This document shows, in pieces, positions 1 through 9,347 of a DNA stretch of 64,000 nt. Position numbers and translations under genes: made by a program. Location: assembly GCF_000733765.1 (NCBI RefSeq), contig NZ_JPOG01000001.1, positions 1,426,001 through 1,490,000 on the forward strand, read 5' to 3'. The DNA comes from Algiphilus aromaticivorans DG1253. GTDB taxonomy: Bacteria; Pseudomonadota; Gammaproteobacteria; Nevskiales; Nevskiaceae. Position 1 is the stretch's first letter. Every line of letters begins with the position of its first letter. The notes beneath the pieces were generated by a model. It saw nothing but the letters and a program-made list of their open reading frames with translations. It was not told where the DNA came from and did no database searches.

Positions 1-1575
1 GGGGTCATCAACGTCATCACGCGCCGCATCGCGCCGGGCCTGTCCGGCGAGCTGCGCGGCGATCTCGGCAGCTTCGGCGACCAGAACCCCTCCGGCGAAG
101 CCGCCGACGCCGGCGACCGCCACGCCGCGCTGCGCCTGGAAGGCGGCAGCGAGCGCTGGCGCCTGCGTCTGACCGGCGACCGCCGCGAGCGCGACGGCAT
201 CGACCCGCAGCCGGAGAGCTGGCCGCAGCCGGGCGACGCCGTCGACCGCCAGCAGCTCGACCTGCGCGGCGAATGGCATCCGTCACCGGCCGGCGCCTTC
301 CGCCTGCAGGCCGGCCGCTTCACCGAAGACGCCGAAAGCCGCTACGAGCTAGCGTTGCCTGGCCGCAACGCGCCGCAATCCAAGTACGAGGACGTCACTC
401 GCGACCGCATCCAAGGCGGCGGGCGCTGGCAGTGGTACAACGGCATCGGCGTGGAGGGGCGCTTCCTCGAGGAGCGCCTGGCCATCGACAGCATCAAGCG
501 CGCCGAGGCCCAGCGCTTCGACGACCGCGACGCCGACATCGGCCTCGGCCAGTACAGCCTGCAGACCAACTTGCCGCTGCCGGCCGGCCAGCGCCTGCAG
601 CTGGGCGCCGACCTGCGCCGCGAAAGCCTGCAACAGACCAAGGACGGCGCCACCGAGCTGGACGGTGCACGCGTGCGCCGCGACAGCCGCGAGCTGTGGA
701 CGCAGCTGACGCTGACGCCGCCACCGGGGTGGGGCGACCAGCTTCTCGGCGGCGACGCCGTGGAGCTGCTGCTCGGCGTGCGAGCGCAGGAGGATTCCGA
801 CTTCGGCGGCCACACGGTCGGCAGCGCCAATCTGCGCCTGCGCCTGTGGCAGGGCGACGCCTCCACCGGCAGCCTGCGTCTCGGCTGGGGGCAGGGCTAC
901 CGCGTGCCCAATCTGAAGGAGCGCCACTACCGCTTCGACCACAGCCAGCTCGGTTACGTCGTCATCGGCAACCCGGATCTTCAGCCGGAGGAATCCAACA
1001 GCTTCCAGATCGGCTGGACGCAGAGCTGGGGACGCGCCTTCTGGCTGGAGCTGGGCGCCTTCGACAACCAGCTGCGCAATCTCATCCAGGTCGACGCCGA
1101 CAACGCCGAGGTCGAGGACGGAATTCAGCAGTTCCGCTACGACAACGTCGAGCGCGCCCGCACGCGCGGCATTGAGCTCGGCGCCCAGGCTCGGCTGGCC
1201 AGCTGGCTACGCCTGAGCGGCGGCTATACCTATATGCAGACCCGCGACCGCACCAGCGGCGACGAGCTGACGCGCCGACCGCGCCATCAGGGGCGCCTCG
1301 GCCTGGACTGGACGCTGTTGAGAGCCACCGAGATCGGCCTGCGCGGCCGTTACCAGAGCGACGAGCTGGTCGACAGCGCCACCGGCGCGCGTTCGCCGGC
1401 CTGGACTGTGCTCGATCTGCGCCTGAATCACGACCTCACTTCCGCCGTCGCCGTCTACGGCGGCATCGACAACCTCTTCGATCGCCAGCGCGACTTCGCC
1501 GACCCGGATGACTTCGGGCCGGTGAGCGGGCGTTTCGTCTACCTCGGCGCCCGTTACCGCTTCGGCAGCCGATGA
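1..1575 (+). CDS. TonB-dependent outer-membrane receptor, 5' truncated (probable haem receptor)
   Basis: The frame is open from the first base and ends at TGA 1573-1575. The first residues read GVINVITRR, the end of a TonB receptor plug domain, so the signal peptide, TonB box and most of the plug lie outside the window. The rest is a beta-barrel with alternating aromatic and polar strands, a conserved NPDLQPEESN segment, and a terminal DNLFDRQ...YRFGSR strand ending in an aromatic residue motif usual for outer-membrane insertion. Such receptors move iron chelates or haem across the outer membrane using TonB energy. The genes downstream (HmuY-like, HmuS, HmuTUV) make haem the likely ligand, which is inference from context. 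No Fur site can be judged because the promoter is not in view. Confidence 0.9.
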   Translation, partial: GVINVITRRIAPGLSGELRGDLGSFGDQNPSGEAADAGDRHAALRLEGGSERWRLRLTGDRRERDGIDPQPESWPQPGDAVDRQQLDLRGEWHPSPAGAFRLQAGRFTEDAESRYELALPGRNAPQSKYEDVTRDRIQGGGRWQWYNGIGVEGRFLEERLAIDSIKRAEAQRFDDRDADIGLGQYSLQTNLPLPAGQRLQLGADLRRESLQQTKDGATELDGARVRRDSRELWTQLTLTPPPGWGDQLLGGDAVELLLGVRAQEDSDFGGHTVGSANLRLRLWQGDASTGSLRLGWGQGYRVPNLKERHYRFDHSQLGYVVIGNPDLQPEESNSFQIGWTQSWGRAFWLELGAFDNQLRNLIQVDADNAEVEDGIQQFRYDNVERARTRGIELGAQARLASWLRLSGGYTYMQTRDRTSGDELTRRPRHQGRLGLDWTLLRATEIGLRGRYQSDELVDSATGARSPAWTVLDLRLNHDLTSAVAVYGGIDNLFDRQRDFADPDDFGPVSGRFVYLGARYRFGSR

Positions 1576-1601
1576 CCCTTTCCACGATGGAGCCAAGCAA
1601 C

Positions 1602-2780
1602 ATGAATGACGCAACGATTTTCCGATTCTCCCGCCTGGGCCTGACGGCGCTGACGCTGCTGACCGTCGCCGCCTGCAGCAGTGGCGGCGGCGGTGACGGT
1701 GGCGACAACGGCGGCAGCGACGATCCGCCCGATCCCGACCTGCCGGAAGGCGTCGAGCAGCGCCGCGTCGACGCCAGCGACAGCGAGGCCTGGGTCTACA
1801 TCGACCTCGCCACCGGCGACGTCCTGGACATGGACGCCGCCGACGCGGCCGAATCCACGGCCTGGCATGTCGCCCTGCGCCGTTTCAACATCGCCGTCAA
1901 CGGCGGGACTTCCGGCCCCGGCAGCGCCGCCGGCGGCCTCATCGCGCCGCAGGAGGACTTCTACGACGACGAAGGCGAGCCCAACGCCAGCGTCTTTCTC
2001 AACGCCACGGCCGAGGACTACCTCGATATGCTGATGAACGACGACTTCGAGGAGCCGGAGTTCGTCACCGACAGCATCACCACCGTCTTCGGCGAAGACT
2101 GGTACCGCTACAACTTCGCCACCGGCAACATCACGGCCGAACCCGACAACGGCTGGCTGCTGCGCAGCGGCGAGGGCGACAGCTACGCCCGCATGCGCGT
2201 CACCGAGATCGACTTCCCGACGCGCGCCGGCCAGGGCGTGCAGGGTTTCGAGATCGCCTTCGACGTGCAGCCGGCGGGTGTTGATCAGTTCACGGGCTCG
2301 GCAAGCTTCAGCGGCTCGATCCCCTCGGAAGGTGGCTCGCGCTGCTTCGATTTCGACACAGACGCCACGGTCGCCTGCGAAGGTACGGCCTGGGACCTGC
2401 AGATCGGCTTCGAGGGCCGCGACTTCTTCCTGCGCAGCAACGGCGGCCCGAGCGGCGCCGGCGACGCAGCCGGCTTCGGGCCCTTCGCGTGGGAGGAGCT
2501 GGCGGACTACGCCTCGGCCACCACCGATCCGTCCGGGGAAAACATTGCCGGCCTCTACCAGCCCGATACCAGCACTGGCATCTTCGCCAGCGAATCCTGG
2601 TACGCCTACAACCTGCAGGGCCAGCACCGCCTGTGGCCGAACTACCGCGTCTACCTGGTCGACAGCGATCCGGAGGACGACAGCGCCGCCCGCTTCGCCG
2701 TGCAGGTCATCGACTACTACGACGGCACCGGCGCCAGCGGCCAGCCGACCATTCGCTGGCGTCAGCTGGAGGCGGAGTGA
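1602..2780 (+). CDS. HmuY-like haem-binding lipoprotein
   Basis: This is a 392-residue lipoprotein. The N-terminus has a hydrophobic segment followed by a lipobox (LTVAAC), then a Gly/Asp-rich linker. Two segments match the HmuY family pattern: WHVALRRFNIAVNGGTSG near residue 85 and YRYNFATGNI near residue 170. HmuY proteins capture haem outside the cell and hand it to a TonB receptor. I chose the ATG at 1602 because GGAG at 1589-1592 sits 9 bases upstream. In-frame ATGs at 1572 (overlapping the receptor stop) and 1587 are alternatives. It lies between the receptor and hmuS, so it is probably cotranscribed with them. At 392 residues it is longer than the classical HmuY of about 210 residues, so it may hold two repeats or extra domains. 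Confidence 0.8.
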   Translation: MNDATIFRFSRLGLTALTLLTVAACSSGGGGDGGDNGGSDDPPDPDLPEGVEQRRVDASDSEAWVYIDLATGDVLDMDAADAAESTAWHVALRRFNIAVNGGTSGPGSAAGGLIAPQEDFYDDEGEPNASVFLNATAEDYLDMLMNDDFEEPEFVTDSITTVFGEDWYRYNFATGNITAEPDNGWLLRSGEGDSYARMRVTEIDFPTRAGQGVQGFEIAFDVQPAGVDQFTGSASFSGSIPSEGGSRCFDFDTDATVACEGTAWDLQIGFEGRDFFLRSNGGPSGAGDAAGFGPFAWEELADYASATTDPSGENIAGLYQPDTSTGIFASESWYAYNLQGQHRLWPNYRVYLVDSDPEDDSAARFAVQVIDYYDGTGASGQPTIRWRQLEAE

Positions 2781-2782
2781 TC

Positions 2783-3817
2783 ATGGGCGCCCCGATGCAG
2801 GAAAGCACCCCGCTGAGCGAGCGCTGGCAGCAGCTGCGCGAAGCGGACCCGAAGCTGCGCATCCGCAACGCCGCCGAGCAGCTCGGCGTCAGCGAGCTGG
2901 CGCTGCTGCGTACCGATCCGGAGCGCGTGCGCGCGCTGCGGCCGGATTTCCCGGCCATCTTCGAGGCCCTGCGCGGCGTCGGCCCGGTCATGACGCTGGC
3001 GCGCAACAACGAGGTGGTGCACGAAACCACCGGCGAGCTGGAGAACTTCCACCACAACCCGCGTACCGGCATGGCGCTGTCCACCGGCGCGCTGGACCTG
3101 CGGCTGTTCTTCAATCGCTGGCGCCATGCCTGCGCGGTGGAGGAGGGCGAGCGCGCCAGCCTGCAGTGCTTCGACGCCGCCGGCAACGCGCTGCACAAGA
3201 TCTACCGCACCGAAGCCACCAACGACGACGCCTGGCACCGCCTGATCGCCTGTCTCGCCGACCCGATCTCGGCTGACGTGCCGCTGGAAGCCGTGGAGCC
3301 GCCCGAACCGCGCCGGCTGTGCACGGACCCGGTAGCGCTACGCCACGACTGGTCGCGCTTGAGGGATCTGCACCACTTCCACAGCCTGCTGCGCCGGCAC
3401 GAAACCGACCGCCTCAGCGCGCTGGAGGCCGTCGGCGAGGACTGGGCGCGGCCGTTGCCGGTGGATGCCCTGGAGCGCCTGCTGCAGGCAGTCGCCGACG
3501 ACACGCCGATCATGGCCTTCGTCTACAACCCCGGCACGGTGCAGATCTTCAGCGGCGAAGTGCACAAGCTGGCGCGTACCGGCCCCTGGTACAACGTGCT
3601 GGACCCGGCCTTCAACCTGCACGTGCGCACCGAGGCGCTGGCGCAGTGCTGGCGCGTGCGCCGGCCGTCGGCGGACGGCGACGTCAACGCGCTGGACTGC
3701 TTCAACCACGAGGGCCGGCTGGTGCTCAGCCTCTTCGGCGCGCGCAAGCCCGGCAAGCCGGAGCTGACCGCCTGGCGCGCGCATCTCGACGCGCTGGAGG
3801 CCGCATGCGCCGCCTGA
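2783..3817 (+). CDS. hmuS: HmuS/HemS-type haem-degrading or haem-carrier protein
   Basis: This 344-residue cytoplasmic protein has the internal two-domain duplication of the HemS/ChuS/HmuS family. The N-half (LRIRNAAEQLGVSELALL...) and the C-half (FVYNPGTVQIFSGEVHKL) match its characteristic blocks. Family members bind incoming haem and either degrade it oxidatively or pass it on. The ATG at 2783 follows the HmuY stop by 2 bases, with GGAG about 5 bases upstream. Its 3' end overlaps hmuT by 13 bases, which suggests translational coupling. It is the standard partner of HmuTUV. Whether this copy degrades haem or only shuttles it cannot be told from sequence alone. Confidence 0.92.
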   Translation: MGAPMQESTPLSERWQQLREADPKLRIRNAAEQLGVSELALLRTDPERVRALRPDFPAIFEALRGVGPVMTLARNNEVVHETTGELENFHHNPRTGMALSTGALDLRLFFNRWRHACAVEEGERASLQCFDAAGNALHKIYRTEATNDDAWHRLIACLADPISADVPLEAVEPPEPRRLCTDPVALRHDWSRLRDLHHFHSLLRRHETDRLSALEAVGEDWARPLPVDALERLLQAVADDTPIMAFVYNPGTVQIFSGEVHKLARTGPWYNVLDPAFNLHVRTEALAQCWRVRRPSADGDVNALDCFNHEGRLVLSLFGARKPGKPELTAWRAHLDALEAACAA

Positions 3818-4662
3818 TCGCCCGTGCCGCAAGCGGCCTGCTGGCGCTGGGTGCGCTGGCCGCCGCGCCGACGGCCAGCGCCGAAGAGCGCCTGGCGGTC
3901 GCCGGCGGCTGCGCCACCGAGATCGTCTTCGCCCTCGGCGCCGGCGACCGCATCGTCGGCGTCGACACCACCAGCAACTGGCCGCCCGAGGCGCGCGAGC
4001 TGCCGCGCTTCGGCTATCTGCGCACGCTGCCCGTCGAGGGCATCCTGGCGCTGAAGCCGGATCGCCTGCTGACCACGGCCGAGGCCGGCCCGCCGAGCAG
4101 CATCGAGCGCCTGAGCAAGGCGATGCCGGTGGACGTGCTTCCCGCCATGCGCAACCCGCGCGAGCTGCCCGAGCAGGTGCGCCGTGTAGCCCGACAGCTG
4201 AGCCTGGAAGAGCGCGGCGAAACCCTGGCCGCCGAGCTGGAAGGCCGCCTCGCCAGCATCCCGACCGAGTTTTCCGACGAGCCGGCACCGGAGGTGCTCC
4301 TGCTGCTGGCGCCGGGCGGCGAGCGGCTGATGGCCGGCGGGGCGGACAGCTCAGCGGATGCGCTGCTGCAGTCCCTCGGCCTGCGCAACGCCGCGCGCGG
4401 AATGGACAGCTTCAAGCCCCTGAGCCGCGAGGCCCTGCTGCAGAGCGAGGCGGACCTCATCGTCGTCGCCGAAACCGCGCCCGGCGCCTTCCGCGCCGAG
4501 GACTGGCCGGCGCTGGCGCGCACACCGGCCGGCCGCGCCGGCCGCGTGCTGGTGCGCGACAGCATGTATCTGCTGGGCTTCGGCCCGCGCGTGGTCGACG
4601 CCATGGCCGAGCTCCGCGCCGCAGCAACGAACCCCGAGTTCGCGGCATGGAAGCGGGACTGA
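3805..4662 (+). CDS. hmuT: HmuT periplasmic haem-binding protein of ABC importer
   Basis: This 285-residue protein has a cleavable signal peptide (MRRLIARAASGLLALGAL...ASA) and a class III periplasmic binding fold. The segment CATEIVFALGAGDRIVGVDTTSNWPPEA is typical of HmuT/ShuT, where an early Tyr or His ligates haem. The segment GYLRTLPVEGILALKPD is the usual family block. It delivers haem to the HmuU permease. The ATG at 3805 lies inside the end of hmuS and is preceded by GGAGG at 3796-3800. It overlaps hmuU by 16 bases. Confidence 0.93.
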   Translation: MRRLIARAASGLLALGALAAAPTASAEERLAVAGGCATEIVFALGAGDRIVGVDTTSNWPPEARELPRFGYLRTLPVEGILALKPDRLLTTAEAGPPSSIERLSKAMPVDVLPAMRNPRELPEQVRRVARQLSLEERGETLAAELEGRLASIPTEFSDEPAPEVLLLLAPGGERLMAGGADSSADALLQSLGLRNAARGMDSFKPLSREALLQSEADLIVVAETAPGAFRAEDWPALARTPAGRAGRVLVRDSMYLLGFGPRVVDAMAELRAAATNPEFAAWKRD

Positions 4663-5674
4663 GGCGCCTGCCCGCCGGCGCCGGGCTGGGCGCCCTCGGC
4701 CTGGCGCTGGTGGTCGTCGCGGCAGCGGGGCTCGCCATCGGCCCCGTCGCCGTCGGCCTGAGCGAGCTGCTGCCGGCGCTATTCGGCAGCGGCGAGGGCC
4801 AGGCCGGCTTCGTCGTGCAGGAGCTGCGCCTGCCGCGCATCGCCCTGGGCGCGCTCGTGGGCGCGGCGCTGGCCGTATCCGGTGCCATCCTGCAGGGCCT
4901 GTTCCGCAATCCGCTGGCCGACCCGGCGCTGATCGGCATCTCGGCCGGCGCGGCGCTGGGTGCGGTCACCGTCATCGTGCTCGGCGAGCGCGTCATGGCC
5001 AGCTTCGGCCTGGGCGTGTCGCCGTTGCTGATGCCGGCCGCGGCCTTCATCGGCGCGCTGGTGGCCACGCTGGCCGTCTGGCGCATCGCCACGCGCGGCG
5101 GCAACACCTCCGTGGCGAAGCTGCTGCTGGCCGGCATCGCCATCAACGCCATCGCCAGCGCCGGCACCGGCATTCTCACCTTCCTGGCTGATGACACCCA
5201 GCTGCGCACGCTCACCTTCTGGACCATGGGCAGCCTGGCGCATGCGGGCTGGGCGGAAATCCGCCTGCTGGCGCCCTGGATGCTGGCGCTGGCCTGCGCT
5301 GCGCCCTGGCTGGCGCGGCCGCTCAACGCCATGCTGCTGGGCGAGGCCGTAGCCGGGCATCTGGGCTACCCCGCGCACCGCATGAAGCAGGCCGCCGTGC
5401 TGGTCTGCGCGCTGGCGGTGGGGGCCTCGGTGGCCATGACCGGGCTGATCGGCTTCGTGGGCCTGGTCGCCCCGCACATCGTGCGCCTGATGGGCGGCGT
5501 CGATCACCGCTGGCTACTGCCGGCCTCGGCGCTGCTGGGCGCAACGCTGCTCATCGCTGCCGACGCCCTGGCGCGCGTCATCGTCGCCCCGGCTGAGCTG
5601 CCCATCGGCCTCGTCACCTCACTGATCGGCGGGCCCTTCTTCCTGATGCTGCTGATGCGTCAGCAATTCGCCGA

Positions 5675-5678
<4 letters not shown>
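4647..5678 (+). CDS. hmuU: HmuU haem ABC transporter permease (FecCD family)
   Basis: This 343-residue integral membrane protein has about 10 hydrophobic helices and FecCD/BtuC signatures: LRLPRIALGALVGAALAVSGAILQGLFRNPLADP near residues 55-95 (shown in part: the key GAxLAxSGxxxQxxxRNPLAxP pattern), and GFVGLVAPHIVRL near residue 270, which contacts the ATPase. It forms the transmembrane dimer that imports haem from HmuT. It overlaps hmuT at its start, and its TGA overlaps the ATG of hmuV (ATGA), so the three genes look translationally coupled. Confidence 0.94.
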
Positions 5679-6553
<875 letters not shown>

Positions 6554-6563
6554 ACAAACAATT

Positions 6564-6590
6564 CCCCTCGCCCCCGAAGGGGGAGAGGGG
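6564..6590 (+). terminator. GC-rich hairpin after hmuV
   Basis: Twelve-base arms (6564-6575 and 6579-6590) pair with one mismatch around a GAA loop, 10 bases after the hmuV stop. No T-run follows, so it would be a weak intrinsic terminator or an mRNA-stabilising stem. Stems of C-rich/G-rich type around GAA are common intergenic palindromes in high-GC genomes, so it could also be a dispersed repeat. Confidence 0.5.
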
Positions 6591-6692
6591 CCAGGGGAGA
6601 GGGGGAGCCGAGCAGCCACAACCTCTCACCCTCGCAAAACGCAGCAATTTCACTACGTGACCGCAGCATTCCCCACAGGTAAGCTGCGACCA

Positions 6693-7469
6693 ATGGACTC
6701 GGGGGACTCCACGCTAAAAGCCGCCATCGCGGATCTACGCGAGGCCAAACGCGTGCTGGTCATCACCGGCGCCGGCATCTCCGCAGACTCCGGCCTGCCC
6801 ACCTACCGCGGTGTCGGCGGCCTCTACGACCGCGACCTCACCGAAGAAGGCATCCCCATCGAGGAAGCCCTGTCCGGCGGCATGTTCCAACGGCGCCCGG
6901 ACATCACCTGGAAGTACATCCACCAGATCGAATCCACCGCCCGCGGCGCCGGCTACAACGCAGGCCACAAGGCACTGGCGGAAATGGAGCGCCACTTCGA
7001 GCGCTTCACCATCCTCACCCAGAACGTCGACGGCTTCCACCGCGACGCCGGCAGCACCGACGTTATCGAAATCCACGGCAACGTCCACGAGCTGTACTGC
7101 ACCAGCTGCGGCGAAAAGGAATGGGTGGATGACTTCTCCCAGCTCAACGGCATCCCGCCCAGCTGCCCGGCTTGCGGCAGCCTCGTCCGTCCCCGCGTCG
7201 TGCTATTCGACGAGTTGCTGCCACAGGACGCCGTCGCCCGCCTGGAAGAGGCTGTGGACAGCGAGCCCGACGTCGTCATCAGCATCGGTACCACCGCCGG
7301 CTTCCCGTACATCGCCGCGCCGGTACTGCACGCCGCCCGACGCGCAACGCCAACAATCGAGATCAACCCGGGGAACAGCGAGATATCGGCCTTCGTGCAG
7401 CACCGCTTTCAGGCTAGGGGCATTGAGCTGCTGCCCTACATGGCAGGCCAGTTGGGGGAAGGGGAGTAA
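6693..7469 (+). CDS. SIR2-family NAD-dependent protein deacylase
   Basis: This 258-residue sirtuin removes acyl groups from lysines using NAD+. The NAD-binding motif GAGISADSGLPTYRG lies at about residues 26-40, and TQNVDGFH at 109-116. The catalytic His is H128 in IHGNVHE. The zinc ligands are C136/C139 (CTSC) and C158/C161 (CPAC). I chose the ATG at 6693, which has an AGGTAAG-type ribosome site at 6677-6683. An in-frame GTG at 6657 would add 12 residues. It stands alone between the haem operon and an AT-richer island. Confidence 0.93.
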   Translation: MDSGDSTLKAAIADLREAKRVLVITGAGISADSGLPTYRGVGGLYDRDLTEEGIPIEEALSGGMFQRRPDITWKYIHQIESTARGAGYNAGHKALAEMERHFERFTILTQNVDGFHRDAGSTDVIEIHGNVHELYCTSCGEKEWVDDFSQLNGIPPSCPACGSLVRPRVVLFDELLPQDAVARLEEAVDSEPDVVISIGTTAGFPYIAAPVLHAARRATPTIEINPGNSEISAFVQHRFQARGIELLPYMAGQLGEGE

Positions 7470-7608
7470 TCCCTCGTGCCGTGCGACCCGCAACGAACTC
7501 GTGTAAATGTCGGCTTCCAGCCCATTGCGGGCATGTAGAAATCGTAGCCCGTCCATTTTTTGCTCGCAGTACCACTACTTTTCAACGTCAAAAATCATAG
7601 GGGGAGGT

Positions 7609-8064
7609 ATGTTTAATAACTTTGAAACCACTAAGCAGCAGCTTTCTGAACTCGCGGAGGTGGTAAACAAGTTCAAGTCTGAAGCGGTTCAACTGAAGCT
7701 TCTGGAGCTATTATTCGATGCGAGCCCCAATAACGATGACGACCAGGGAGCCGCTCAATCTGCGCCCAAGCCCAAGAAAAGAGCCAGAAAGAAGCCTGCG
7801 TCCACTAAGAGCGCTGCGAAGCCAGATAAGGGCGCTAAGAGGTCATCCTCATACGGTCCAGCCACAATCCTGACAAAACTCTATAATGAGGGGTTCTTTT
7901 CAAAACCTAAGACAATCACTGAAATTTGTGAACACTCAGGAACGAAGCTAGCGAGAAATATTAAACCAAATGAAATATCCGGGAAGCTTGGCCGGATGGT
8001 GCGTAGCGGGGAGTTGTCGAGAGAAAAGAACTCCGACAACCAGTATGAATACACGAAACCATGA
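7609..8064 (+). CDS. Uncharacterised protein: basic linker plus winged-helix-like C-domain
   Basis: This protein of 151 residues is of no family I can name. The N-terminal 45 residues look helical and partly coiled (FETTKQQLSELAEVVNKFKSEA). A Lys/Ala/Ser-rich basic linker follows (about 55-85), then a compact domain (TILTKLYNEGFFSKPKTITEICEH...NEISGKLGRMVRSGELSREKN) with the spacing of a winged helix-turn-helix. A purine-rich GGGGGAGG at 7600-7607 is only one base from this ATG, which is unusually close. An upstream ATG at 7507 is possible but gives a low-quality N-terminus. It overlaps the next gene by 4 bases (ATGA), so the two are coupled. Its codon use is AT-richer than that of its neighbours, which suggests transfer. 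A defence or regulatory role is only a guess. Confidence 0.7.
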   Translation: MFNNFETTKQQLSELAEVVNKFKSEAVQLKLLELLFDASPNNDDDQGAAQSAPKPKKRARKKPASTKSAAKPDKGAKRSSSYGPATILTKLYNEGFFSKPKTITEICEHSGTKLARNIKPNEISGKLGRMVRSGELSREKNSDNQYEYTKP

Positions 8065-8855
8065 GTGATCTACTTATTTCCGCCCTGAGCGGTATAGATC
8101 AAAACGTCCGCAAGAAGATTGTAGGTTCTTACATCGATCTAAAGCGTAACTTGGCGGAATCGCGGCTCGATGCAGCGGGGCTCAACGCCGGGAAACTTTG
8201 CGAGGCGGTCATCCGACACCTGCAAATTACGGCTTTCGGTTCAAACACGCCATTTGGTAGGAAAATCCCGAATTTCGCAGACGAGTGCCGTAAGATAATA
8301 TGCGCGCCAAGTGGCGCAAACATTACTGAATCCGAAAAGGCAATATTGCCCCGTGCCTTGGTTTTTCTCTACACTATGCGTAACAAACGAGGTATCGGTC
8401 ATATTGGCGGTGATGTAGATCCAAATGCAATTGATGGGGCGCTGATTGGGCGAGTGTCAGATTGGATCGTTTGCGAACTTATTCGCGTTAATCACAACCT
8501 TTCGCTTGAAGAAGCTCAGGACCTAGTTGACGGATTGGCAATCAGACAGTTGCCCGATGTCTGGGAGGTGGCCGGGAAGAAAAGGGTGCTTCGCGATGGC
8601 ATGTCAGCCAAGGACCAGCTGCTGTTGCTTCTCTATTCTTGTCAGGATCAAACCGTGTTGGTCGAAGACTTGGTGAGCTGGGTGGAATATTCGAATCCGG
8701 CTGTTCTGCGTTCTCGAATTATCGGTAATCTTCATAAGGGTCGTTTTGTCGAGTGGGACCGCGACTCCGAATTCATAGTGCTATCGCCCAAGGGGGCGAA
8801 GTACGTGGAAGAAAATTTGTTGGGTGCTGAACAAGTCGCTTCACGGGGCGTTTGA
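8061..8855 (+). CDS. Uncharacterised HEPN-like protein with C-terminal winged-helix-like region
   Basis: This 264-residue protein has an all-helical N-half. It contains R107-N-K-R-G-I-G-H114, an R-polar-x-H spacing (R then six residues then H) like the active site of HEPN ribonucleases. The block TPFGRKIPNFADECRKI precedes it and EEAQDLVDGLAIRQLPDVWEVAGKKRVL follows. The last 80 residues (KDQLLLLLYSC...VLSPKGAKYVEE) look like a DNA-binding winged helix. The start codon overlaps the stop of the upstream gene. HEPN proteins often act in toxin-antitoxin or phage-defence systems. The match here rests on the motif and helical pattern only, not on a search. The low GC and nearby insertion sequences fit acquired DNA. 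Confidence 0.75.
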   Translation: MSDLLISALSGIDQNVRKKIVGSYIDLKRNLAESRLDAAGLNAGKLCEAVIRHLQITAFGSNTPFGRKIPNFADECRKIICAPSGANITESEKAILPRALVFLYTMRNKRGIGHIGGDVDPNAIDGALIGRVSDWIVCELIRVNHNLSLEEAQDLVDGLAIRQLPDVWEVAGKKRVLRDGMSAKDQLLLLLYSCQDQTVLVEDLVSWVEYSNPAVLRSRIIGNLHKGRFVEWDRDSEFIVLSPKGAKYVEENLLGAEQVASRGV

Positions 8856-9126
8856 TCCGCCAAGGGCGGTAGAGCAGTAAAAGGCTCAGAGCCCGATTTC
8901 CCTCGAGTTACCCCTATGCGGCAATGGCGAATAAGTGTTCTGCAGGTTATTGATAATAGGTCTCTGGTTATAGCGCCGTTTACAGTAATGACCAATGTTG
9001 TTTACCGTGCATCGTTGACGATAATATGCTATTAATTGACGAAGGCCAGCGTGATTGAATTGTGTCGCATGGCGCGGAGTCGCTAATAAGGTTCGTAAAG
9101 ACAGCCAACGTGAAAGGAGAAATCTG

Positions 9127-9330
9127 ATGGGCGTAAAATTTGGGGAAATTGACTCTAGCCAAATACTTGATAATGAGTTCCGCATATTAGTTCTCGAGCG
9201 GGTTGTTGATCACTTACTCACATCTAACCCTACTGGCGCATTAGGGTTGGACATTCAAAATATAAGAAAAGATGTGCTGGAGGTTATGAAGAAGAAATAC
9301 CCCAACTCGGGAATTGAGTTGAAGGGGTGA
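9127..9330 (+). CDS. Small hypothetical protein (67 aa)
   Basis: I do not recognise this small soluble protein, whose sequence looks helical (DNEFRILVLERVVDHLLTSN...IRKDVLEVMKKKYPN). The ATG at 9127 has a strong AAAGGAGA ribosome site at 9113-9120, which supports a real gene. An upstream in-frame ATG at 9055 would give a poor N-terminus. The 271 bases between the HEPN-like gene and this one show no other coding signal and are AT-rich, so they may hold its promoter. The stop lies 17 bases before an IS30-family element, so the gene seems intact rather than broken by the insertion. Confidence 0.6.
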   Translation: MGVKFGEIDSSQILDNEFRILVLERVVDHLLTSNPTGALGLDIQNIRKDVLEVMKKKYPNSGIELKG

Positions 9331-9347
9331 AGTCATGTCAGGCTGGT

